A stretch of DNA of 64,000 nt from Porphyrobacter sp. HT-58-2 (lineage in GTDB: Bacteria; Pseudomonadota; Alphaproteobacteria; Sphingomonadales; Sphingomonadaceae), in NCBI RefSeq assembly GCF_002952215.1, contig NZ_CP022600.1, positions 930,001-994,000 of the forward strand. Reading direction: 5' to 3'. Position numbers and translations under genes: made by a program. Under the pieces are notes generated by a model. That model had not been told where the DNA came from. It made no database searches and saw nothing but the letters and a program-made list of their open reading frames with translations. Each line of letters begins with the position of its first letter. Position 1 is the stretch's first letter. Positions 56,312 to 64,000 of the stretch are shown piece by piece.

Positions 56312-58170
56312 TCACCCGCCTCGGCAGTCAGCCCGCGCGCAGAGTGGTAGTAGTCGCGCAGCACCTCCCAGGCGAGCTTGCGCTGCCCTTCAGGGTCGAT
56401 CAGGCCCTTGCGGTTCCAGTAGCCCTGAAACCGCCCGTGAAACCGCCGGGGTGAACGGAAGTCCTTCAATATCCACGGCGACATTCCGGCATAATTGGGG
56501 ATGCGCGCCGTCATGGCGACATATTGCCGGTAGATTTCCGCCTGATAATCCTCGCTCCAGCGCACCGAAGGATCGGCGCGGTAGCCGTGGAGCGCGCCTG
56601 CGCCGAATTCACTGAGGATGATCGGCTTGTCGAACCGCGTCTCCCACCTGACGCCTGCGACTTCGGGGGGAGTCAGCGGCCCGTACCACCCGTCATAGCG
56701 GTTGATTGCCAGCACATCCAAGTGCGCAGCCAGCGGATCATTGACGCGGATCAGGTTGCCGTCATCGAGCCCGCCGGCCTCGGGCATCTTGTCCATCGCA
56801 GCCGAGATCAGGCGCGAGGGATCGGCGGCGCGCGCCTCGTCAATCAGGCGCTGGAGGAAGCGGTTGCGGGCATCGTTGATCGGGGTCTCGTTGGCGACGC
56901 TCCAGATCACCACAGAGGGCCGGTTCATGTCGCGTGCGATCATCGCCCGCAGCATGGCGCTGGCCTCGGCATAGGTCGCCTCGCTGCCAAAGGCGATGTC
57001 CCAGTAGACCGGGATTTCGCTCCACACCAGCAGGCCCATTTCGTCGGCGAGGCGCACCATGGTTTCGGTGTGGGGATAATGGGCGAGCCGCACGAAGTTC
57101 GACCCCAGCGCCTTCGCCTCGGAAAGCAGCGCGCGGGCGGCGGCTTCGTCGAGGACACGGGTGGGCGTGGTGCCGATGGCTTCCTCGTGGATCGACACGC
57201 CCAGCAGAGTCAGAGGCTGGCCATTGAGGAAGAGCTTGTTGCCGCGCCGCTCGATGGTGCGAAAGCCGATGCGGTCGGTGACGCTGTCCGCGCCAGCCGC
57301 GAGGGTGAGGCGGTAAAGCTGCGGGCTTTCCGGGCTCCACCGGGCGGCCTTGCGCGGCAGCGGGATGGTACCCGAGACCCGCCCCTCGGCATCGGCCTTT
57401 GCGCTCCAGCTGCGGCTGAGGTCAGGCAGGCTGAAGCGCACCTCGGCTCCCGCGCTGTCCGGCCCGTCGAGCTGCGCGGCAAAGGCAATCCGCCCCGCGC
57501 TGTCGAGACCGATGCGGTAATCACGGATGAAGGTTGCGGGCAGTTCCACCAGCCGCACCGGGCGAGTTATCCCGCCATAGTTCTGCCAGTCGAAATCCTC
57601 CGCCGGGATGGTGTCGAGGCCATGCGCGGCGTCGACCGAGACGACCAGCGAATTGCTGCCTGCCTGCAATTTGCCCGTCACCTCGAATTCGAACGGGGTG
57701 AACCCGCCGCGATGCCGCCCCAGCAATTCCCCGTTGAGGAACACGCGGGTGTCGTAATTGGCGGCTTCGAAATGGAGCACATAGCGCTTGCCCGGCTGCG
57801 GCGCGGCTTCGACCTTTCGCCGGAACCACACCATGCCTTCATACATCGCCATTTCGGGTATCTGGCTGTTCCAGTCCCCCGGAACCGTCATCAGCGGCGA
57901 GGTATCCCAGTCATATTCCAGCAGCGGGTGATTGGTCGCCGGGCGATCCTGCGGGAAGTTGCGCTGCATCCCGCGCTTCCTGATGCCGAGCCGCGAGCGA
58001 TCGACGATGTAGCGCCACTGGCCTGAAAGATCGGTGCCGGTGCGGGCGCGGATGTTCTCGATGGTAACGGGAGGCTCGGCAGCGGGCTCCGGCACCGGGT
58101 CCGCCCGCGCGGTTCCGGCAATCAACGCCAGAAACAGACTCAGCGCCTTGATGTTTTGCAGCCCAGTCAT
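56308..58170 (-). CDS. Exported GH2 glycosidase, probable beta-glucuronidase
   Basis: 620 residues from MTGLQNIKALSLFLALIAG, signal ending TARA; AGGGAGG lies just upstream. GH2 domain order is complete, with acid/base Glu428 in WSVANETP and nucleophile Glu521 in LSEFGAGA. The end region WNRKGLIDPEGQRK has the Asn-x-Lys pair tied to uronate recognition. It parallels the GH2 enzyme at 44.3-46.1 kb over its length. Divergent from manD, with two operator-like sites between them. Confidence 0.9.
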   Translation of the reverse strand: MTGLQNIKALSLFLALIAGTARADPVPEPAAEPPVTIENIRARTGTDLSGQWRYIVDRSRLGIRKRGMQRNFPQDRPATNHPLLEYDWDTSPLMTVPGDWNSQIPEMAMYEGMVWFRRKVEAAPQPGKRYVLHFEAANYDTRVFLNGELLGRHRGGFTPFEFEVTGKLQAGSNSLVVSVDAAHGLDTIPAEDFDWQNYGGITRPVRLVELPATFIRDYRIGLDSAGRIAFAAQLDGPDSAGAEVRFSLPDLSRSWSAKADAEGRVSGTIPLPRKAARWSPESPQLYRLTLAAGADSVTDRIGFRTIERRGNKLFLNGQPLTLLGVSIHEEAIGTTPTRVLDEAAARALLSEAKALGSNFVRLAHYPHTETMVRLADEMGLLVWSEIPVYWDIAFGSEATYAEASAMLRAMIARDMNRPSVVIWSVANETPINDARNRFLQRLIDEARAADPSRLISAAMDKMPEAGGLDDGNLIRVNDPLAAHLDVLAINRYDGWYGPLTPPEVAGVRWETRFDKPIILSEFGAGALHGYRADPSVRWSEDYQAEIYRQYVAMTARIPNYAGMSPWILKDFRSPRRFHGRFQGYWNRKGLIDPEGQRKLAWEVLRDYYHSARGLTAEAGE

Positions 58171-58236
58171 GGCGCCCTCCCTTCTGCATCGCACGTCTTT
58201 GTGCGGGGTAACAAGCCCGTCACCATCGGTCAAGAA

Positions 58237-58249
58237 TTGGTAAGGACAG
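58237..58249. promoter_or_regulatory. Putative GntR/FadR-type operator (GH2 side)
   Basis: TTGGTAAGGACAG, 67 bp upstream of the GH2 start; AATTGGTAAG matches the left half of PdhR-like operators. Confidence 0.45.
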
Positions 58250-58258
58250 TTGATCTTT

Positions 58259-58271
58259 CTTGACAGACCAA
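58259..58271. promoter_or_regulatory. Putative GntR/FadR-type operator (manD side)
   Basis: CTTGACAGACCAA (complement TTGGTCTGTCAAG), 72 bp before the manD start and 22 bp from the neighbouring site, two helical turns, allowing cooperative binding over a divergent promoter. Confidence 0.55.
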
Positions 58272-58342
58272 TATTTCCTGCCGAGATAGCGCGGACATTT
58301 CAGGCAGCCCGATGGGACAGGGCGGGACAGGATTGAGGGGCC

Positions 58343-59550
58343 ATGAAGATCACATCGGCACGGGTAATCGTGACGTGCCCGGGACGCAATTTCGTCACCC
58401 TCAAGATCGAGGTTGAAGGCGGCTTGACCGGGATCGGCGACGCGACATTGAACGGGCGCGAGCTGGCGGTGGTCTCCTATCTTCAGGATCACGTCTGCCC
58501 GGCGCTGATCGGCAAGGATGCGCGCCGGATCGAGGATATCTGGCAGTTCCTTTATCGCGGCGCATACTGGCGGCGCGGGCCGGTGACGATGCGCGCCATT
58601 GCAGCGGTCGATGTGGCGCTGTGGGACATCAAGGCCAAGGCCGCCGGGATGCCGCTCTACGACCTGCTCGGCGGCAAGAGCCGCGACAAGATCATGGTCT
58701 ATGGCCATGCCAATGGCGCGGATATCGACGCGACGGTGGAGGCGGTCGGCCAGTATATCGCGATGGGCTACAAGGCGATCCGCGCCCAGACCGGGATTCC
58801 GGGGGTCAAGGACGCCTATGGCGTGGGCCGGGGCGATCTGTTCTACGAGCCTGCCGATGCCGCCCTCCCCTCGGTGACGGGCTGGGACACGAGGAAGGCG
58901 CTCAACACCGTGCCCAAGCTGTTCGAGAAGCTGCGCGACACCTATGGTTTCGATCACCACCTGCTGCACGATGGCCACCACCGCTATACCCCGCAGGAAG
59001 CCGCGCATCTGGGCAAGCTGCTGGAGCCCTGTCAGCTTTTCTGGCTGGAGGATTGCACCCCGGCGGAAAATCAGGAGGCCTTCAAGCTGGTCCGCCAGCA
59101 CACCACCACGCCGCTCGCGGTGGGCGAGGTGTTCAACACCATCTGGGATGCCAAGGACCTGATCCAGAACCAGCTGATTGACTATATCCGCACCACCATT
59201 GTCGGCGCGGGGGCGTGACGCATCTGCGCCGCATCGCCGATCTCGCCGCGCTCTATCAGGTGCGCACCGGCTGCCACGGGGCGACCGATCTTTCGCCTGT
59301 GACGATGGGCACCGCGCTCCATTTTGACAGCTGGGTGCCCAATTTCGGCATTCAGGAATATATGCGCCACACGCCGGAAACCGATGCGGTGTTCCCGCAT
59401 GATTATCGCTTCGAGGATGGCCACATGATCGTCGGCGAGCGCCCCGGCCACGGGGTCGAGATCGACGAGGAACTGGCAGCGAAGTATCCCTACAAGCCCA
59501 TGCAGCTCCCCGTCGCGCGGCTCGAAGACGGCACGATGTGGAACTGGTGA
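58343..59550 (+). pseudogene. manD: D-mannonate dehydratase (ManD), frameshifted at a G5 run
   Basis: The first frame encodes 291 residues ending RTTIVGAGA at a TGA at 59216. One extra G in the run at 59209-59213 would restore [15 protein letters not shown] and carry translation to TGGNTGG-type end MWNW at 59550, giving exactly 402 residues, the family length. Up to the break every residue falls on the Novosphingobium ManD numbering: Tyr159, Asp210, His212, Glu236 and Glu262. The enzyme dehydrates mannonate to KDG and replaces UxuA, which is not seen. As written the protein would lack its C-terminal quarter. Gene name is assigned by family. Confidence 0.85.
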
Positions 59551-59554
59551 GGGC

Positions 59555-60487
59555 GTGGCAGGTGAGGGCGACCCGCGCGGCATCGTCTGCTTTGGCGAGT
59601 GCATGATCGAACTGAGCCGGATGAGCGGCTCGGGCGATTGGCGGATGGGCTTTGCGGGCGACACCGCCAATGTCGCGATCTATGCCGCGCGCGCCGGGGT
59701 GGATGTTGCCTATCTCAGCGCGATTGGGGCTGACCCCTATAGCGCGGAACTGCGCGACTTTCTGACCCGCGAGGGCGTGGACTGCCGCCTCGTCCTCACC
59801 CATCCCACCCGCGTCCCCGGCCTCTACGCCATCCGCACCGACGACCGGGGCGAGCGCAGTTTCACCTATTGGCGCGACCAGTCCGCCGCGCGCGATTTCT
59901 TCGCACTGCCCGATACTCCCGCCGCGCTGGCCGAGGCGGAGCGGGCGCGGATGCTTTACCTTTCGGGCATCACGCTTTCGCTCTTCGATGAAGCGGGCCG
60001 CGCCAAAGTCGCGGCACTGGCCGAGGCGGTGCGCGCCAGTGGGGGCGCGGTGGTTTTCGACGGCAATTACCGCCCGCGCGGTTGGGACGATGCCGCCGCC
60101 GCTCGCGCCGCCTTCGCCGCCATCGCGCCGCATTGCTCGATCGTTCTGCCGACCTTCGAGGATGAGGTCGCGCTCTTTGGCGATGACGACCCACAGGATT
60201 CGGTCGAACGCTGGCACAGGGCGGGCGCGCAGGTTGTGGTGGTGAAGATGGGCGATGCGGGCGCTGTGCTGTCGCAGTCGGGCGCGCCGCCGCGCCTCAT
60301 CCCCTGCCCTGAGCGCAAGGCGGCGCGGGACACCACCGGCGCAGGCGATTCGTTCAACGCAGCCTTCCTTGCCGCGCTGCTGATGGGGGCCGCTCCCGAG
60401 GCCGCTGTGCGCGCCGGGCACCGCCTAGCGGGAGAGGTCGTCATGCACCCCGGCGCCATCATCCCCATGGAGGCCATGCCGCAATGA
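59555..60487 (+). CDS. kdgK: 2-keto-3-deoxygluconate kinase (PfkB family)
   Basis: 310 residues from a GTG 4 bp after the manD stop. PfkB fold: substrate motif FAGDTANVAIYAARAG near residue 35, and the ATP/catalytic motif DTTGAGDSFNAAFLAALL near residue 255 with catalytic Asp. It phosphorylates KDG to KDPG, joining both uronate branches. The KDPG aldolase gene is not in the window. Overlaps the GH2 gene by 4 bp. Confidence 0.9.
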   Translation: MAGEGDPRGIVCFGECMIELSRMSGSGDWRMGFAGDTANVAIYAARAGVDVAYLSAIGADPYSAELRDFLTREGVDCRLVLTHPTRVPGLYAIRTDDRGERSFTYWRDQSAARDFFALPDTPAALAEAERARMLYLSGITLSLFDEAGRAKVAALAEAVRASGGAVVFDGNYRPRGWDDAAAARAAFAAIAPHCSIVLPTFEDEVALFGDDDPQDSVERWHRAGAQVVVVKMGDAGAVLSQSGAPPRLIPCPERKAARDTTGAGDSFNAAFLAALLMGAAPEAAVRAGHRLAGEVVMHPGAIIPMEAMPQ

Positions 60488-62232
60488 TCCGCCCGCAGCG
60501 TAACGCCTGCCGCCACTTCGCCGACCTGTCGGGCGTGTGGCGCATCGCCTTCGACGAGGACGGCACCGCCGATTGGTCACACGGCATCCCCGCTGACCGC
60601 GCCTACCCCATCGCCGTGCCGGGAAGCTGGAACGAACAGCTGGCCGAGGCGGGCTTCATGAACTTCTGCGGTGCGGGCTGGCTGGAAACCGAGGTGTTCC
60701 TCCCCGCGCTGGCTCCCGGACGGACGCTGGCGCTCTATTTCGGCTCGGTCGATTATTACGGCGAGGTGTGGCTCGATGGCGAGCATCTGGGCGCCAGCTC
60801 TGCGCCGATGCTGCCGTTCGAAGTCGCCGTGCCAGCCCACCTCGCCACCGGGCGGCTGGCGCGGCTGGTGGTGCGGGTCGATGCGCAATTGCACCCGGAC
60901 GAGGCGACGCAGGGGATCACCCAGGCGACCTATGCCGAGGAACGCCGCCCGCGTGACGAATACCTTCCCGCCGTGCGCTTCGACTTCTTCCCCTATGGCG
61001 GGATCAACCGCCCGGTGTTGCTGGCGGAGACCCCCGCTCAGGGCCTCACCGGCTGGCGCGCGGCGAGCGACCTCACTGGTGTGACGCTGGCGGTGGAGGC
61101 CAGTGCCGGAGCGACGGTGCGCGCATTGCTGCACGATGCCAGCGGGGGGACGCTGAGCGAGGCCCCGCTTGCCGATGGCCATGCCGAACTGCGGCTCGAA
61201 CCCCTCGTTCCGCAGTTGTGGAGCCCGGACAACCCGCACCTCTACCGCCTCGACATCGAGGTGCTGGATGCCACCGACGCGGTGATCGATGCGGCCAGCC
61301 AGCACATTGGCCTGCGCAGTTTCACCATCGACGGCGCCCGCTTCCTGCTCAACGGCGAACCGATCACCCTCAAGGGCTTCGGGAAACACGAGGAAAGCCC
61401 CCTGCACGGACGCGGGCTGAACTTGCCGCAGCTGGTCAAGGATTTCCACCTGCTCAAGTGGATCGGGGCGAATTCGGTGCGCACCTCGCACTATCCCTAT
61501 AGCGAGGAATTCCTCGATCTGGCGGACCGGTTCGGGGTGCTGGTGATTGACGAGGTGTTCTCGATCAATCTCGATTTTCGCCGCATCAACGCCGCCACCC
61601 TCGCCAACCACAAGCGCGCCGTCGCCGAGCTGATCGCCCGCGATGCCAGCCGCACCTGCGTCATCGCATGGTCGCTGGCGAACGAGCCGGGCTATCTCGC
61701 CGAACCCAATTACCGCGAGGCGAGCACCCCCTATTGGCGCGATCTGTTCGCGCACGCGCGGACGCTCGATCCCACACGGCCCATGACCCACGCCAATGTC
61801 GGCTATGCGGGCAATGACGATCCGGCTTTCGCGGAAGCGGACTTCATCGGCATGAACCGCTATCACGGCTGGTACTCCAACCCCGGCCAGATCGGCGCGG
61901 CGGTGGAGGCCCTGCGCCACGATCTCGATGCTGTGGCGGTCCACGGCAAGCCGGTGATGCTGCTCGAATTCGGGGCCGATGCGCTCGCGGGCCAGCACGC
62001 GACCTATGACCAGCTATTCACCGAGGAATATCAGGAGCGCCTGATCGCCGCCTATTGGGCCGAGATCGAGCGCCATCCGGCCGTGGCAGGCGGCCACGTA
62101 TGGAACTTCGCCGATTTCCGCACCGCGCAGCATGGACGGCGGGTCGTCCATAACTTGAAGGGCGTGTTCACCCGCACCCGCGAACCCAAGATGGCCGCCT
62201 GGGCGCTGCGCCGCATGTGGGGGGCGGCATGA
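60484..62232 (+). CDS. uidA: Cytosolic beta-glucuronidase (GH2)
   Basis: 582 residues, no signal peptide. The N-terminus HFADLSGVWRIAFDEDG and GSVDYYGEVWLDGEHLG fit UidA-like enzymes. Acid/base Glu401 is in WSLANEP, nucleophile Glu495 in LEFGAD, and the uronate-recognition pair Asn557-x-Lys559 in NLKGVFTRTREPK corresponds to the E. coli NxKG site. It hydrolyses imported glucuronides to free glucuronate. A glucuronide symporter follows with a 4-bp overlap, the same pairing as uidA-uidB. Confidence 0.93.
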   Translation: MIRPQRNACRHFADLSGVWRIAFDEDGTADWSHGIPADRAYPIAVPGSWNEQLAEAGFMNFCGAGWLETEVFLPALAPGRTLALYFGSVDYYGEVWLDGEHLGASSAPMLPFEVAVPAHLATGRLARLVVRVDAQLHPDEATQGITQATYAEERRPRDEYLPAVRFDFFPYGGINRPVLLAETPAQGLTGWRAASDLTGVTLAVEASAGATVRALLHDASGGTLSEAPLADGHAELRLEPLVPQLWSPDNPHLYRLDIEVLDATDAVIDAASQHIGLRSFTIDGARFLLNGEPITLKGFGKHEESPLHGRGLNLPQLVKDFHLLKWIGANSVRTSHYPYSEEFLDLADRFGVLVIDEVFSINLDFRRINAATLANHKRAVAELIARDASRTCVIAWSLANEPGYLAEPNYREASTPYWRDLFAHARTLDPTRPMTHANVGYAGNDDPAFAEADFIGMNRYHGWYSNPGQIGAAVEALRHDLDAVAVHGKPVMLLEFGADALAGQHATYDQLFTEEYQERLIAAYWAEIERHPAVAGGHVWNFADFRTAQHGRRVVHNLKGVFTRTREPKMAAWALRRMWGAA

Positions 62233-63599
62233 GCGAGATTCGCCCGCTTGCCCGGAAGGGCATGATCGGCTGGGCGGCGGGCGATTTCGGCTTCAACATC
62301 TTCTGGCAGACGCTCAACCTGCTGCTGCTGCCGTTCTACACCGATGTGCTGGGGCTGGACGCCGCGCTGGCTGGGACGGTGTTCCTGATTGCGAGCCTGT
62401 GGGACGGGTTTGCCGACACCATCATCGGCGCGCTGGCTGACCGGACGCGCAGCCGCTGGGGATCGTACCGGCCCTATCTGATCTTCGCCTCGCCAGTGCT
62501 GGTCGCCTCCTTCATCCTCGCCTTCCTGACGCCCGATTGGGAGCAGGGCGGGCTGTTCCTCTATGCCCTGCTCAGCCAGATCTTCCTGCGCACCGCCTAT
62601 TCGCTGGTGTCGATCCCCTATAGCTCGCTGTCGGCGCGCATCTCGCAGGATGCCGACGAGCGCGCCAGCATGGCGGGCTGGCGGATGTTCTTTGCCTTCT
62701 CCGGCGGGGCCTTCGTCACCTTCGTCATGCCGCAGCTGGTGCAGTCGCTGGGCGAGGAGACGAGCGCCAACACCTATATCCTCGCCGCCGGGGTGACCGG
62801 CCTCATCAGCCTGCCGTTCTTCTGGCTGACCTTCGCCGCCACCTCCGAGCCCGAGCGTTTGCGCGACGCCAATCCGCGCGGATTCTCGGTGACGGCGAGT
62901 GTCGAGGATTTCCGCGACACCCTGCGCATGGCGGCCGCCAACGGCCCCTTGGTGCGCATTTTCGGCTGCATCATCGTCTCCAGCCTCGCCTTCACGATGA
63001 CCAACAAGTGCCTGGTCTATTACGTCACCTACTATCTCGAACGCCCCGATCTGGTGCCCCGCATCGTTCCCTTCGCGCTTGCGATCAACCTCGCCTTCGC
63101 GCCGCTGTGGGCAATGCTGGCACGGCGAACCAGCAAGCGGGCGACTTGGCTCGCGGCCAATGCGCTGAGCGCGGTCGGCTACACCGCCTTCTTCCTCAGC
63201 CCCTCGCGCGATCCGATCATCGCGAGCGCGCTGATCGCGGTGATCTCGGCGGGGAATGTCGCCTATCAGGTGCTGTTCTGGGCGATGCTGCCCGACACGG
63301 TCGAATACAACGCGTGGAAGACCGGCCAGCGGCATGACGGCAAGGTGTTCGGCATAGCCTCCTTCGCCAAGCAGCTGGCACTGGGGCTGAACGGCGGCCT
63401 GCTCGGCGTGCTGCTGGTGTGGATCGGCTACACCCCGAATGTGCCGCAGTCCGAGGCGACCTTGTGGGGGTTGAAGGCGATCATGGCGCTGGTGCCGCTG
63501 ACCGGCGTGGCGCTGTCGGCATGGCTGATCTGGGGCTACCCGCTCGATCGGGACATGCACCGCAGACTGGTGGAGGGACGTTATGACGGCACGCATTGA
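62229..63599 (+). CDS. Glycoside-pentoside-hexuronide (GPH) cation symporter
   Basis: 456 residues, twelve helices. The GPH-family signature DRTRSRWGSYRPYLIFA follows helix 2-3, and SIPYSSLSARISQDADERASM matches the loop 4-5 region of this family. UidB/GusB is of the same family; with uidA upstream, import of glucuronide disaccharides is likely. The start overlaps the uidA stop; the end overlaps the next gene by 17 bp. Confidence 0.92.
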   Translation: MSEIRPLARKGMIGWAAGDFGFNIFWQTLNLLLLPFYTDVLGLDAALAGTVFLIASLWDGFADTIIGALADRTRSRWGSYRPYLIFASPVLVASFILAFLTPDWEQGGLFLYALLSQIFLRTAYSLVSIPYSSLSARISQDADERASMAGWRMFFAFSGGAFVTFVMPQLVQSLGEETSANTYILAAGVTGLISLPFFWLTFAATSEPERLRDANPRGFSVTASVEDFRDTLRMAAANGPLVRIFGCIIVSSLAFTMTNKCLVYYVTYYLERPDLVPRIVPFALAINLAFAPLWAMLARRTSKRATWLAANALSAVGYTAFFLSPSRDPIIASALIAVISAGNVAYQVLFWAMLPDTVEYNAWKTGQRHDGKVFGIASFAKQLALGLNGGLLGVLLVWIGYTPNVPQSEATLWGLKAIMALVPLTGVALSAWLIWGYPLDRDMHRRLVEGRYDGTH

Positions 63600-64000
63600 C
63601 CGGCGCAGGGTGTTGGCGGGGATCGGCGCGGCGGGAGTGGCGCTGGCCGCCCCCCTGCCCTTGCTCGCCGCCAACACGGGCCGCGCGACAATCGCCAAGG
63701 TCGAAGCCTTCGCCGTCCCGCGCGCGGTGTTCGTCAAGCTCACCGCTGACGACGGCACCACCGGCTGGGGCGAGGCGGGGCATTCGGGCGGCAAGCTGGT
63801 GGCCGAAGTGATCCGCCGCGAACTCGCGCAAATCTACGAAGGCGCGGACGTGTTCGATGGCGATGCGCTGTGGGCGCGGGCCTATTACGAAATCGACGAA
63901 CTCGGTCCGGGCGGCCTTGCCAGTCAGGCGCTCGCAGGCGTGGACTGCGCGCTGTGGGACCTGCGCGGCAAGCTGCTCGGCCTGCCAGTATGGGCGCTGC
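63583..64000 (+). CDS. Enolase-superfamily (mandelate racemase-like) protein with Tat-like signal, partial
   Basis: 139 visible residues; the gene runs off the window. MTARIDRRRVLAGIGAAGVAL is a twin-arginine signal ending LLAAN. The capping domain follows, with VFVKLTADDGTTGWGEAG and the start of the barrel VDCALWDLRGKLLGLPV. Active-site residues lie outside the window. It is the second enolase-superfamily protein of the locus with an export signal. Confidence 0.85.
   Translation, partial: MTARIDRRRVLAGIGAAGVALAAPLPLLAANTGRATIAKVEAFAVPRAVFVKLTADDGTTGWGEAGHSGGKLVAEVIRRELAQIYEGADVFDGDALWARAYYEIDELGPGGLASQALAGVDCALWDLRGKLLGLPVWAL

Noticed and set aside
58220..60421. A 733-codon open frame on the minus strand opposite manD and kdgK
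   Set aside because: Shadow of GC-rich coding on the other strand; the plus-strand proteins are recognised families.

Overview
The window looks like chromosome from a GC-rich alphaproteobacterium, most probably Sphingomonadales near Erythrobacteraceae (Erythrobacter/Porphyrobacter-like). This rests on gene content: long plug-and-barrel TonB receptors, a uronate-utilisation locus with a ManD-type mannonate dehydratase, a membrane-anchored small cytochrome c and Ppx-RlmE overlap. Genus-level placement is inference. Coding density is high, with many ATGA start/stop overlaps.

Left part (1-25.3 kb), mostly housekeeping: the end of a serine-rich, PEP-CTERM-like surface protein; a rhodanese lipoprotein and aconitase; an EamA exporter; two L,D-transpeptidases; a histone-deacetylase-like hydrolase; mntP, a thioredoxin-like lipoprotein and ispG; an esterase, an acetyltransferase and an isoaspartyl peptidase. 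Next comes a seven-gene minus-strand block (DUF4129, DUF4350, MoxR, DUF58, SpoIIM-like, RDD, class A beta-lactamase), then pheA, a cytochrome c, rlmE, ppx and tRNA-Gln(CUG).

Middle (25.3-33.6 kb), a scarred accessory zone: an orphan Phd-like small protein; two genes that both lost their 5' ends at one junction near 26.21 kb (an unidentified minus-strand remnant and a plug-less TonB receptor); a DUF2946/TonB receptor/PepSY metal-uptake set behind a Zur-box-like dyad; and a minimal tyrosine recombinase.

Right part (33.6-64 kb, running off the end): a large uronate and glycan utilisation locus. Outer layer: a TonB receptor, two exported GH2 enzymes, two GH28 proteins, a GH36-like enzyme, a sulfatase, a six-hairpin protein, and two enolase-superfamily proteins with export signals. 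Inner layer: hexuronate and glucuronide transporters, cytosolic GH2 beta-glucuronidase, UxaC, UxuB-family reductase, ManD, UxaA, KdgK and a glycerate kinase. Glucuronate would flow through fructuronate, mannonate and KDG to KDPG. A FadR-type GntR regulator lies inside the locus. A 13-bp dyad close to TTGGTCAGGCCAA recurs in five intergenic regions of this locus, suggesting one local regulon. Two genes here (the six-hairpin gene and manD) are broken by one-base deficits in G runs, either genuine mutations or assembly errors.
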